A stretch of DNA of 64,000 nucleotides from Pyrenula massariospora (Eukaryota; Ascomycota; Eurotiomycetes; Pyrenulales; Pyrenulaceae): NCBI GenBank assembly GCA_021030905.1, contig JAGFMI010000007.1, forward strand, positions 1,364,001-1,428,000. Reading direction: 5' to 3'. The first letter of the stretch is position 1; every line of letters starts with the position of its first letter. The notes below the pieces were generated by a model that saw only the letters and a program-made list of their open reading frames with translations, made no database searches and was not told the origin of the DNA. Shown one piece after another: positions 54,028 to 64,000 of this stretch. A program made the position numbers and the translations under genes.

Positions 54028-54791
54028 GTTGGACAGAAAGAGACAGACGACGTGCAAGAAAACCCCAAAGACGGAAAGGAGACCTACACGCCAGTGGTCA
54101 ATATTTGGTGAGTTTATAACAGTGTGGCCTCGAGATGTGGGGTTGACTCGGCCAGCAGTAGTGTGCGTTGTCTAGCAAGGGTCGCGTGCTCTGCAGGCGA
54201 CGTCTTTTTACATCTCTAGCTACTGAGATGGCGAGAAGCTGTGCTCAGCTGAGGCGAGTAACATCAAGTAGTGACCATATGAGAATCCACGCCCTCCTTA
54301 CAGGGATTGACTGGATCATGTTCTGGGTCTAAAGACATTTCTGCATGGAGAAGTTGAGACGAAATGGCTTTTTGTTAACGTTATCTCCAAGGCGGGGTAA
54401 CTGATAGTCCCCCTAATGAGATGGCCGTGGAGCAGGCTATATAAATCCTCAACTTTAGATAACACTGACAAGGTCTCGTCGAAATGGTCTCCTCCAGCCT
54501 CCTTTGGGTGACAGCGACCTCCTCTTTAGCATTTAAGAATGTGAACACCAGTGTGAAGATCCTAAGCTATCGAAACTATAAGAATATTTGGAATCTCCTT
54601 GAAAAGGCACTTGTCAATCCTATGGTTTCAACGTAAAGGTAGAGCATTCAACGTTTAAACATTGGGCATCATTGAGGCACTCTTAGAAATCTCTACTAAG
54701 AAGCCGTGGTAAACCATTCATCTCACAAACATATGCCAAAACTTGGATGCAAGAGATACAAGTGAGTGCCTAGGGAAAAGCCATCTTCAAT
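54028..54791. other. Divergent intergenic region
   Basis: About 760 bp between the divergent Tudor-SN and cysteine hydrolase genes. No open frame with coding character is present. Confidence 0.5.
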
Positions 54792-55772
54792 ATGGACAAC
54801 GCGAAGATAGAGCACAGGAAAGCGGTGATCGGAAACTCGAAAACATTTTGGCTGCATTCCACAGCAAGCGGTTTCGATCTGACACATCCTGCAACTCCCA
54901 CGAGTCCCCCAATCAAGCCCCGGGTCAAGTTTTCGACAACTACGGCAGATGTGACAGTCGATCCAGAGAAGACAGCCTTGGTGATCATTGACATGCAGAA
55001 TTTTTTCCTTTCGCCATCACTGGGCCGACCAAAGGATAGCAAAGGTCTCAAGGCTGCAGGGAACCTCCTAGAGCATGCCATACCAGCAGCGAGAAAGGCT
55101 GGGATCCGTATAATATGGCTCAACTGGGGATTGACAGACGAAGAAATTGTGGAGATGCCGCCGGCGACTCTACGTGCATTTGGGTTTGAGACCGTGCCGG
55201 CTGACGCTGGTAGCTTTGATGTTGACAAGAAGGTGGCAATCGATGATCACGGCATCAACCAGGGGGCTGAAGAGATTGCGAAGATCCCAAAGACAGAACA
55301 AGGCAAAGACGCACGCATATATCGAGGAATCGGTACCCAGATTGGCAAAGTAGAAAAGGAAGATCGAAGTATCGCGGAGGCTGGTCGTTTGCTAGTCCGA
55401 GACTAGTGGAATACCGCATTACCGCCAGCACTTGAGGCCGAATACAAAAAAGGCCTCAACGCAGACCCAGCAGACGTGTGGATTCATAAGAACAGAATGA
55501 GTGGCCTATGGGGAGCGAAGACTCTCTGCACGGAATATCTGGAGAAAGAAGGACTCCGCACTCTCATCTTTAGCGGTGTCAACACGGACCAATGTGTTGG
55601 GGGTAGTTTGCAGGATGCCTTTACCAAGGGCTATGACTGTATTCTCTTGAGCGACGGAGCCGCAACAACGAGCCCGGCGAGTAGCCAAGAAAGCATCGAA
55701 TTCAATTGCGCAAAGACCTGGGGGTTTCTGATGAGCTGCAAGGAGATGGCCAACGGGGTAGAGGAAATGTAG
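54792..55772 (+). pseudogene. Isochorismatase-family cysteine hydrolase with one in-frame stop
   Basis: One uninterrupted reading frame of 327 codons except for TAG at 55404-55406 (codon 205), with sequence on both sides belonging to the same family. The catalytic triad is Asp in ALVIIDMQNFFLSP, Lys in DVWIHKNRMSGLWG and Cys in GVNTDQCVGGSLQDAF. The stop separates the Asp from the Lys and Cys, so a truncated product would be inactive. No frameshift or other decay is visible. The family hydrolyses isochorismate, nicotinamide or related amides in the cytosol; the substrate here is unknown. The alternatives are a recent null allele, translational read-through or a base error. It is the second such case in this window (see 22072-23120). 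No plausible intron around the stop was found. Confidence 0.7.
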
Positions 55773-56412
55773 GCAAGCGGATCAGATGAGAAGAAAGATA
55801 GCAGCGGCGTCCTTCACTGGGCCGGTAGCTCGACGTCCACTCAATCTGGCTTTCATAGGAGCCTCTCGCCGATGAAGGCCCGTAGCGACGTGATATGAGG
55901 ATTAGAGGAGACTGAAGAGAACTTTGGTTGGTGTTGTAGAGACGGAGACATTAAGCTCCGTGAGCCGAGGAGGAAGTTTTCAGGTTGACCACCGTCGCGT
56001 ATTGTGAGGCCCGTGGCCGAGTTGACAGCTCCTCGATCAACAGTACCGAGAAAGGTCTTCTATCAGAAGGCCTGGGTCTTCTTTGTAGACACGTCGGTCG
56101 GGTGATCAGAAACCGCCTCTTGGGAGGTTGGGCGAAGGATTCGGTCAGCACTGGCAGGAGAGTCTGTCGGATCAGGAACCTCGCCCGCTGTGCAACTTAC
56201 TGAAGGCATATCCTCCTGCACCTCATCCTCGTATTGTCCTCTCACAACATCAGAGCGGTGCAACTGTGCCAGAGCTCGCATTGCGCTACAACTGGCATCT
56301 ACGTCAACATCGATTTTGCTAGCCGCTGATCTCCGGTGCGGGAGGCTCAGGGTCTCCAGCATACCGTTCGCTAGGAAGCCTTGGTCCTGAGGCAGACCTT
56401 GTACGCAGGAAA
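55773..56412. other. Intergenic upstream of the Sec14-like gene
   Basis: About 640 bp. Short frames in several phases are present without recognisable content. It serves as the promoter and leader region of the CRAL-TRIO gene. Confidence 0.45.
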
Positions 56413-58105
56413 ATGGGCTCTTTGCTCAGGACTTGGACAGGGCAATCCGGAAAATCACACCATTCACACCAGTCTCCCCAGACGCCGACCCAGCAATCGA
56501 CCCAAGATCCGCTCCAAAAAGTCGCCAGCTCCGCAAGTACCACCGATCCATGGGCTGGTCACCTCAACCACCTCTCCGAGGCGCAGGAGAAAGCGCTGGG
56601 ACAATTCAAGTCCGTTCTTTACGATCAAGACCTCTATCAGCCTGTTGTTGAGGGAGGCGGCGCAAGCCATGATGATGCGACCCTTTTGTCTGCAAAATGT
56701 ATCATCCTGTGCACATCAAGATACTGACAGCCTCTAGGCGATTTCTACGTGCCCGCAAATTCGACGTAAATGCAGCGCTGGGGCAATTCAAAGATACGGA
56801 AAAATGGCGGACAACGAACAACATCAGGGCCCTGTATGAAAGCTTCGACGTGGACTTCTACGAAAAGGCACGGACCATGGTCAGTCTCCAGGCTGGTTCC
56901 GCCTCGCCCTGTTTCTAATTATTGAGATAGTATCCGCAATGGACTGGCAGGAGAGACCGACGCGGCATTCCTTTATATGTCTATGCCATCAAGCACCTCG
57001 ATAGCAAGAATGTCGGTACCTACACCAAAGACTCGGCCAAAATGAAGGCTCAGTCCAAGACTCACTCCACGTCCAAAGTCTCTTCGAAGATGCTTCCGCT
57101 GTTCGCTTTGTACGAAAACATGCTGCATTTTGTCCTTCCACTCTGCGACACTTTTGAAAGGTCAAATCCAGAGTGTCCAGCAACAAATTGCACCAACATT
57201 GTGGATATCTCGCAAGTGGGCTTGAAGCAGTTTTGGAATCTGAAGGGCCATATGCAGGAGGCGAGCACATTGGCTACCGCGCATTACCCCGAGACGCTTG
57301 ATAGGATATTCGTAGGTGTCCGAACCTCGATTAGTATCGGCACTAACATTGCTAGATAATTGGCGCACCATCCTTCTTTCCCACAGTCTGGGGATGGATT
57401 AAACGGTGGTTCGATCCTGTCACCGTGTCAAAGATCTTTATCCTAGCGCCGCACGAAGTGAAGTCGACGTTAGAAAAGTACATCGAGCCAGGAAATATCC
57501 CAAAAGCGTACGGAGGGGAACTGGATTGGTATTTTGGAGAGCTACCGAATCTCGATGCTGCTGCTGCCGACCAGTGCAACAGGGATGGGAAAAGCTGGGT
57601 ACTGGGGCCTGTACTCTGGGAGGATAATCAGAGGATCCCTGTTGGTACCGTCAACGGAAAACCGAGGCGACCTGCTCCGGCAGCTGAGCCAACCAAAGAC
57701 ATGAATGTGCAAGTCAATGGTACTCTCACCGCAAGTGCAGGGACTGTTCCTGAAGATGTGGAATCTGCGAAATCTATAGAGAAGCTCACGGATGTATCCG
57801 CAACGACGAAGACGCCCGCTCAACATTCGTCGGCCGCAGCGCCATCAATCCTAGAACCATCGACCAATCCATCTATATCATTAGTGCAAAATTCCGTTCC
57901 TGCTCCTGAAGTTTCGAAACCGAAAGGAGGTGGGCCGGACTTGCATCTCCCACCCAAACCAGGTGTCGATTCCTTGGCACATGCAGCGACGGAAGATGTA
58001 ATGAATGGCGTGGATGAAGGGACCGATGGTGTCTCGAAACCAACAGTCGAGCGGTTCGAGACCGCTGCCGAATCTCTCCCACAGGTAAACGGAGTTGCGG
58101 CGTAG
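56413..58105 (+). CDS. Sec14-like CRAL-TRIO phosphatidylinositol-transfer protein
   Basis: Four exons (56413-56687, 56738-56879, 56931-57311, 57356-58105) encode 515 residues. A Gln/Thr/Pro-rich N-terminus (1-55) precedes the CRAL-TRIO-N helix bundle (LLRFLRARKFDVNAALGQF). The lipid-binding CRAL-TRIO domain spans about 140-330: YPQWTGRRDRRGIPLYVYAI, IVDISQVGLKQFWNLKGHMQ, AHYPETLDRIFIIGAPSFFP and FILAPHEVKSTLEKYI. After the domain a GELDWYFGELP motif leads into a 170-residue disordered, Pro/Ala/Ser-rich tail unusual for short yeast Sec14. The first intron has a GTCTGC donor that is supported by frame. Such proteins move phosphatidylinositol and other lipids between membranes and prime PI kinases at the Golgi. 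The family assignment is firm; orthology to Sec14 itself is not. Confidence 0.9.
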
Positions 58106-59132
58106 CCGAAAGACAGAGAAATCAGGGTCTGGGCATTTTGTACCACTACCATAATAGACGCATGGAAGAATCTTTGGCCAAGGACGTATTGCGACCCTCT
58201 GTAGCTCTTTGTCGAGTAGATTGTACCTAATGATAAAGCATTCTATGAACATCTTTAGCCAAGTGTACCGAGGTGCCACACATGCTACCCGCGAACCCTA
58301 TCTGTAGCATCGGAAGCTCAACCGCTCCAATAGCGGGAGAGAGAACGGCTTTCTCGACAGATCCACAGGACATAGACATCGGAGGACTCTTCCTGCTCTG
58401 GCGTCCAGAAGTCGTGGCAATGGATACCTTTCAAGGCAGCTGACTGCCCTTTCCATCCGCTTTGAGGTTGTAGCTTAAGCTCAGTGGCCAGCCCAGGACC
58501 CTTCAACGCCTCCCCCCACCCCAAGTCGGCCCAGAACCCAGAGGTTGGGAAACATGTGATAAGAATGGCTGACAATCCGCTTGTTGTGTGACCAACGGCT
58601 GAGGCTCGAGCTGTTGAGATGTTCCTTGCCAATAGTCGTCGTTAGGGGCCTTGACTGGCAGCCTCGCTAGATAAGTATACTGCCACGGATACGAAATTAC
58701 CGTCTATGGTATGTTGCACCCTCTGGTTTCGGGCATCGTTGATCCTCATTTGGATGTCGAAGCTGTCTACGATGGCCTTTTCCGGGTACTAGGACAATGA
58801 GATGCCCTATTTCTATCTTCATAATTACGGTGTCTCCACACGATCATCACAAAGCTTTCCATTCTAAATGTTCGGGTCTCTAGTACATACTCTAACGCAA
58901 TGTGTAATATCGTTGATAGAATTGCATTGGCTTGAGGCTATCGCTGTATTCACGATAAACGTCTTTGGTGACGAAAAGGTTGCCATCGTGATTCAATCTG
59001 ATATATGTGGCACGTTTGTCCAGAACAATATCCGTAAATGAGAAATTCCGTCGCTGGGAGCGATTTTGAACGCCTCGACGCTTGAACGCTAAAGATGCTG
59101 AATGGCAGGGATACGACTGTTGAAGGTTGGCA
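58106..59132. other. Convergent intergenic region
   Basis: About 1 kb between convergent genes. A minus-strand frame at 58892-59233 overlaps the end of the DUF1752 gene in another phase. It could be a last exon if the CDS uses a GTATGG donor at its apparent end, but I cannot support it. Confidence 0.4.
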
Positions 59133-60818
59133 TCACCATACCGGGCCAGAAGGCGGAGAATGGTAATTTGGTGCCTCTTGTTCTCTCCGCTTATCGCTTT
59201 TCCTCCCCTTCTTAGTGATCTTGGTCTTTCCAACCCCTATTCCCATCACAATACCTTCTTCCTCGTCTTCGTCAACAGCCTGATCCGCATTTCTGCCCGC
59301 GGGTTTCTGTGCGTTTATTGACGCTGGGTCCGTGAAGGGAGCTTGTTTTAAGCTACTATTCCTTCGCTCCCTCTCAACCATCATGCTCAGTTGACTCTTG
59401 GTCCTCGGTAGGGCGTCGGTAGGGCTTATCTCGACCTCTTGTTTCATGTTACTCGACGCTTCAGCTAAATTTTCTGGGACTGTCTTTGCAGAAATCGGAT
59501 TGTTGTTTCGCCCCGAGACTGGTTTATTACCTTCACCTTGGCGCTGCTGCCCTTCAGGTAGTTCATCCAAGAAGCGAACAGACAGTGTCTTTCCCAAAGT
59601 CAGAAGGTTGGTCTGGCTCGCCGGTCGTTTCTGGCTGTCCATGAATTTGCCTCTGAAGTCTTTCGCCACCAGCCATTCTGGAGCTTTCAGATTTTGACCT
59701 GCAAGTCCCTCCGCTGACTCATAATCAGAGCCGACGTCCTGCCAAGAATTTGCCGACTCATTAGATGCTAAATGTGGTTGGTTCCCTGGATTTCCGAATT
59801 AGTGGAGACTTGGAGACAAAAGTAATAGGTAAGTGATCTTATGGAGCGCCCTAGTAACCGTTGACAAGTTATCTCCAAAAATAGGCTCTTCAAAGTTCTC
59901 CATCGTAAGGGCATGGGGGAAGTCTTCTTACCTTTCTGTTGCTGCCGTTGCGACGATGACCTAGAACCGAGGGTCCTATTTGTCAATACGGATGCAGCGG
60001 ATGACTTTCTGGTACTAGCTTTGCGCCCAGGCAATTCGGATCTGCTTGAGCCCTGACTGCTTTTTCGTCTAGCTGTTGTAGAGCGTGACTTCGAATTTAA
60101 GCTTGATGTCGATATGAATGAAGCGCGCTGTTTCGCAGTTGCTGCCGTGGTAGAATCACTCGAGGCGATCATGGGCGAATCAACGGCCGAAACCCCATAA
60201 GAGAATCGCGCTTGGCCGGACAAAGGGGTGTCTGACTCTGGTGGTGATGGTAATTCTTGCTGAGAGCTTGATGCCTCGCATGACTTTACCTTCGGCTTCT
60301 TCAATGTTGGTGACGGAGGACTCAAGGGTCGAACGGTCTGAAGGGAGGAGCTCGCCTCCGCTAAAATGTAGCCTTGTTCAGTAATGGGAAACGCAGACTT
60401 CCGAGGTTAGTTCTCCGATGTTTGTACAGGTACCGGGTTCGTTCACCTTCGGTGAGCCAGGAGTTGGAGTTATGTCGAAATGAGCTGGTGGTTCAGGTAG
60501 TGAGTTCACACCCTCCACAACAGGCTGGAACAGTCTGGCGAGCATTTCCCCGCTCATGTTGTTTTTAATAGTTGGATTGCTCCATATTCGCCAAAAAAGG
60601 TTCTCTAAACGTGCGCCTTCGTCTTGGTCAAGGATTGCCTTGTTCGAGGTATACACTGGAAATCATGATTAACACCTTACGCAAGCTCTCGGAGACATAT
60701 ATAGCCTACCTTTCCAGAGTTTGTACAGTTCAATATCCTGAGGCTGATCCAGCTGCGCCAGATGACTGCCAAGGTCCGCCCTGGTAGTAACGAAGCCTCG
60801 GGGTAAAGCTTCCGTCAT
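59133..60818 (-). CDS. DUF1752/areA GATA-like domain protein
   Basis: Four exons (60818-60710, 60655-60434, 60360-59932, 59785-59133) give 470 residues. The N-terminal 80 residues match the fungal domain called nitrogen regulatory areA GATA-like (DUF1752): MTEALPRGFVTTRADLGSHL, then LYKLWK|VYTSNKAI, RLENLFWRIWSN and EMLARLFQP. A Ser/Arg-rich disordered region follows (STSSLNSKSRSTTARRKSSQ), and then a second conserved-looking block WLVAKDFRGKFMDSQKRP. The C-terminus is basic (GKTKITKKGRKSDKRREQE). Despite the domain name, no zinc finger is present. Proteins of this layout are mostly uncharacterised; a regulatory role is inferred. Intron 2 uses a GTACCT donor chosen to keep frame, and intron 3 is 146 bp. 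The exact C-terminal end is uncertain. Confidence 0.75.
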
Positions 60819-63015
60819 GACAATGAGGTTGAAGTTGGCACACGTAATAGGTTAAAGTTATCGCATGAGGATAGCATGCTTTGGTTCAGTTCACAGTCGA
60901 CCCGCAAGTGTACCTGCAATGACCAAAGAATAGTTTGCAGGCCAACGAGTGTTTCGGAGACGGGTAGTTCGTGTGCAACCAGCAGGAAGTGAGGATTCCC
61001 GACGCTTTCCAGAGCCAATGGAAAGCTTTCGGACAGCAACGAACAGTGGCGAGGATGATGATGCTCAGCGGAGCGGGAGCGGTCAGCCGACCTTTTTCTC
61101 AGACGCGTCCTCCGTCAGTAAGACACGCACAGCTGACCGTGAGAAACGCCAGTGGCATCAACCTTCCCAATGCAGAAACAAGATGAAAGGGATTTTGGAC
61201 GTGATGACAACGAACGAGCCCTAAAGGACGACCTGGAGAGCAAAACAACTGCATACGGGCAGAAGGAGGGCGAGCCAGTCGAGCAGGTCCAACCGTCGTC
61301 GATCCAGGATGTGAGCTGCCACTGGGTCTCCATCCTGGCTGGCAAGTGCCGAAAGGGGAGGTGTCCAAGTCGTAGGCTCTGCGGAAGGCGGGAAGCAGAT
61401 GGGCAAATGGTCGATTTGGATGGCCACGGGCGAGTCAGGACTGGAGATGAAGATTTCCGGACGATGGTCGAGACACGGAGTGGGACCCGAGCGCCTGTTC
61501 CTGGTACCGCCAGGTCTTCCACGGCCTTTCTTAGCTTCTTCTCGAGCATGGCGTGAGGAACCTTAAACCAGGGGGCCACGAGGTGGCGCTGCTCAAGGGG
61601 GGAAACAAGCGCCAGATTGTGCCTAGCTTGTTCGGAGCGCCTTCGATTCACGGGGCTTCTTGGTCGTACTGTAGGATCGGATTCGGCCTTGAAGCTGATC
61701 CAAGCCCCATGGGAGGGGGTTTAGGGTTGGGGGTGGGCGGTGCGGAAGGCTTGCTTGGTCGGCCGGGTGCCGGGATGCCACGCTTTGCCCTGCAGAACGG
61801 CGTCAACCGACTTCCCCCACTGCAACGACACCCCGTTCCAGCCCGGTCTATGCGGCGTCGATCCCTCCAGCTTCCGCACACCCACGACTCCCCCAGCTCC
61901 TGGAGACGAAGAAGATAAAGGAGGAGAGAAAGGGCAAACGAACGGGTCGCCGGCGATCGATCGGCAGCCTGAAACTCACCGCCTCCAGGCGCAAGTTCGG
62001 AGATTGTCCTGGACATCAACCAATTCAAAAATAACCTCGAATACACGGAAACATCTCTTGGCGATGATTGCAACGACAGCCCTGCTACCCTGCCAGCGGT
62101 CTTCCCTGCCCACGCATGTCTGCGAGTACGATCAATAGCCGCCCTGCTTCTATCTCGCAGTCGTCCATGCAGCATCACATGTGCATCGACACCAATCAAC
62201 CGACTAGCCCCTGTTGCTGTCACGTCTCAAGGTCCCTAATCTCACCACGTTGCCTTCGCTCCCAATCCAGCTGTGCCAGGAAAGGAACGCGGCACTCTTT
62301 ATTGGAGCCAACAATCTTGCCCGCACATCGCAGCATCGATCTCCCGCGGCCAAAAATCCAATTTGATGGTCAGACTATGCGACCACTTTTAGGGTCTCTG
62401 TGGTGATAATGGAAACGGTCATTGCCCCGAACTTTGACTGCGAAGCTCGCCGACTTTGGCAGCAGGCCATTTACCTTTCACCGTTCCTGCCATTGGACAA
62501 AAATTGTCGTATGTTAGCCTGGGAAGTGGATGCAAACTGAAGTGCCTCTCCTCCTGGAGACATGTCTACGCGTCGAATAATCACCACCGATCACGGACTG
62601 TATGCTATGACGATGGAAGATAACTTTCGACGTTTGGAAGAAGTGGGTTTTAAGAACTCGCTGGACCCATTGCTATCCGGACGCGCCCAACTTACCCTAT
62701 CAACCTGAACTTGGTCAGATCCTGGCTCCCGGTCGCCGGCCTGGTGAGGGTACACTCGACCGCAATTGCGACCGACCTGTGGAGTAAGGGAGACGTTGTT
62801 TAAATTGCTCATCACTTAATGAAAGGAGCCTAAGGGATAAGTGTATTGAAGAATGGCATACTAGTCTATAATCAAAACTTCATGTGCACGCTGACGTGTT
62901 TTCCCATTTCCCCTTGCTTCGATCACGCCAAATTCACCGACCAAGGCCCGCGCACAGATGAAAACGGCCAATAACTCGCCACGCCCAACGTTTCCTATAA
63001 ATCATGATTATGCGC
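60819..63015. other. Intergenic, no gene supported
   Basis: About 2.2 kb between the DUF1752 start and the 3' end of the SDR gene. Overlapping open frames at 61115-61651 (minus), 61152-61556 and 61740-62138 (plus) are GC-rich and have no recognisable motif. The stretch 62820-63015 is the SDR 3' flank. No repeat or RNA gene is visible. Confidence 0.45.
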
Positions 63016-63971
63016 TTATGTGATAGTATATCCTCCATCAACGCGGAGGTCGGCCCCAGTCACATATCCTGCTGCATCGCTCAGAAGGAAAGTCACAGCA
63101 CCCATGAGATCCTCCGGTCTTCCCATCTTGCCTTGGGGAATAAGAGAGGTCCATTTCTGGCTGAGGTCAGGGTTGTCGTCGAGAATCTTCCGCGTCCTAT
63201 GAGACGTCAGTAATTTCGACTAAATGCAATAAGGGATACGCACAACGCTGTCAGCATATAACCCGGGCTGATACAGTTCACTCGAATGTTGGCGTGAGCC
63301 CACTCGACTGCCAGACTTGCCGCCAGATGGCGAATCGCTGCCTTTGCTGCATTGTAAGGTGCCTGAGGTTGTGGAACATTCACAATGGCTCCCGACATGC
63401 TTCCAATCATGACGATACTGCCAGGTGACTTGCGCTCCAATAAATGCTTAGCCACTTTAGTGGCGAAAAGGTATGATCCATCCACATTGACTCCCCAAAG
63501 CTTTTTCATCCGATCGTAAGGATACTCGATGGCTTCAAAATTCTCGGTGAAACCTGCCGAGGTGACTAGATTGTCGATTTTTCCATGTGCTGCTATGATC
63601 TCTGAGATTGCCTCGTCGACTGATTCTGGCGATGATACGTCGGCGTAGTGCGCGGATACCTTTGGAACGCGAAAGACGCCTTCCTTCTTGCCCCCGGCAA
63701 ATTTCGATCGATCATAGGACTCGGCGTTGGGATTCTCGACCTTGAAGTGTCGGATGAGCTCTTTGGCCTGATGGGCTGCTTCGTCCTCTTTGTTTACTTA
63801 GCTCCTGATGGAAAAGCTACATTGGTACCACCTACTGTTGAGGTCCACTATGGCCAGGTCGGCGCCGCTGGCTACCAAAGCTTGACCCATGACAAGACCA
63901 AGGCCGCGAGCCCCGCCGGTGATGACGGCCACATTCCCTTCGAGAGAAAAGGTTGCCAGAGTCCTTTTCAT
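63016..63971 (-). CDS. SDR polyol/ketosugar dehydrogenase (D-arabinitol/sorbose reductase type)
   Basis: Three exons (63971-63836, 63787-63244, 63196-63016) with 48- and 47-bp introns encode 286 residues, complete within the window. The cofactor motif is TGGARGLG, and the NAG-type segment is replaced by TSAGF. The active-site Ser is in GSMSGAIVN and Tyr/Lys are in YNAAK. The C-terminal region is SPGYMLTALTRKI, KMGRPEDLMGAVTFLLSDA and GADLRVDGGYT. The start MKRTLATFSLEGN and the phrase LVTSAGFTENFE are, as I remember, shared by fungal D-arabinitol-2-dehydrogenase, sorbose reductase and mannitol-dehydrogenase-like SDRs. These interconvert sugar alcohols and ketoses with NAD(P) in the cytosol. 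A loop of about 15 residues (SYDRSKFAGGKKEGVFR) between strands makes it slightly longer than close relatives. Confidence 0.88.
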
Positions 63972-64000
63972 GTGGAGTCCTCCGCGCCCTTGCAGAACCT

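Noticed and set aside
22240-55406. TAG reassigned to a sense codon in this organism
   Set aside because: Several intact genes here end in TAG in the expected place, for example the phosphate transporter (28054-28056), transaldolase (49599-49601), the SDR (41529-41531) and the hydrolase (47916-47918), so TAG works as a normal stop.
61115-61651. Minus-strand 178-codon ORF
   Set aside because: Arg/Ser-rich composition typical of the antisense of GC-rich DNA, overlapping plus-strand frames of similar quality, no motif.
10933-64000. A secondary-metabolite or novel defence cluster
   Set aside because: Neighbouring genes are unrelated housekeeping functions; the SDR, hydrolase and cysteine hydrolase genes are not accompanied by a backbone synthase, transporter or pathway regulator.

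Overview
The window is nuclear DNA of a filamentous ascomycete (Pezizomycotina). Genes are compact and lie on both strands. Introns are mostly 43-60 bp with GT..AG ends. The recognisable proteins are all fungal types: Cft2/CPSF2, Pho84, a MccA/MccB pair, Rsr1/Bud1, an areA-type GATA-like (DUF1752) protein and Tudor-SN. The order or species cannot be fixed from sequence alone; a Eurotiomycete or Dothideomycete would fit. Exon coordinates were built by hand from splice signals plus reading-frame continuity.

Layout. 1-883 (-): partial hypothetical gene running off the left edge. 3388-3645 (-): Pmp3-type membrane peptide. 4156-7206 (-): Sec24 COPII coat. 7738-9937 (-): peroxisomal copper amine oxidase. 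10933-12768 (+): Acinus-like SAP/RGG RNA-binding protein. 13502-15343 (+): OSTalpha/TMEM184-type seven-TM protein. 16197-17084 (-): proline-rich unknown. 17602-20578 (-): Cft2/CPSF2 of mRNA 3'-end processing. A gene-poor stretch of about 5.7 kb (20579-26274) holds only a CAP/PR-1-type secreted-protein gene with an in-frame stop. 26275-28056 (+): Pho84-type phosphate/H+ symporter. 28615-30630 (+): Hsm3/PSMD5-like protein. 31063-32104 (-): unknown charged protein.

The leucine-catabolism locus covers 32694-39783. The biotinylated alpha subunit (mccA, +) and beta subunit (mccB, -) of 3-methylcrotonyl-CoA carboxylase face each other, with a six-exon Rsr1/Bud1 Ras-type GTPase gene between them. Next come an SDR ketoreductase (40626-41531, +), a large disordered protein with a 17-residue tandem repeat (42175-~46411, -), an epoxide-hydrolase-like alpha/beta hydrolase (46818-47918, +), transaldolase (48377-49601, +), Cu/Zn superoxide dismutase (49998-50764, +), Tudor-SN (51331-54027, -), a cysteine hydrolase of the isochorismatase family with one in-frame stop (54792-55772, +), a Sec14/CRAL-TRIO lipid-transfer protein (56413-58105, +), a DUF1752 protein (59133-60818, -) and an SDR polyol/ketosugar dehydrogenase (63016-63971, -).

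Most of this is conserved housekeeping chromosome. I see no CRISPR array, no secondary-metabolite cluster and no recognisable transposon or virus-like element. The items most worth a second look are the two otherwise intact genes that each carry a single in-frame TAG, the GTPase sitting inside the mcc pair, the pentapeptide-like repeats in the left-edge gene, and possible unassigned coding sequence at 35042-36246.
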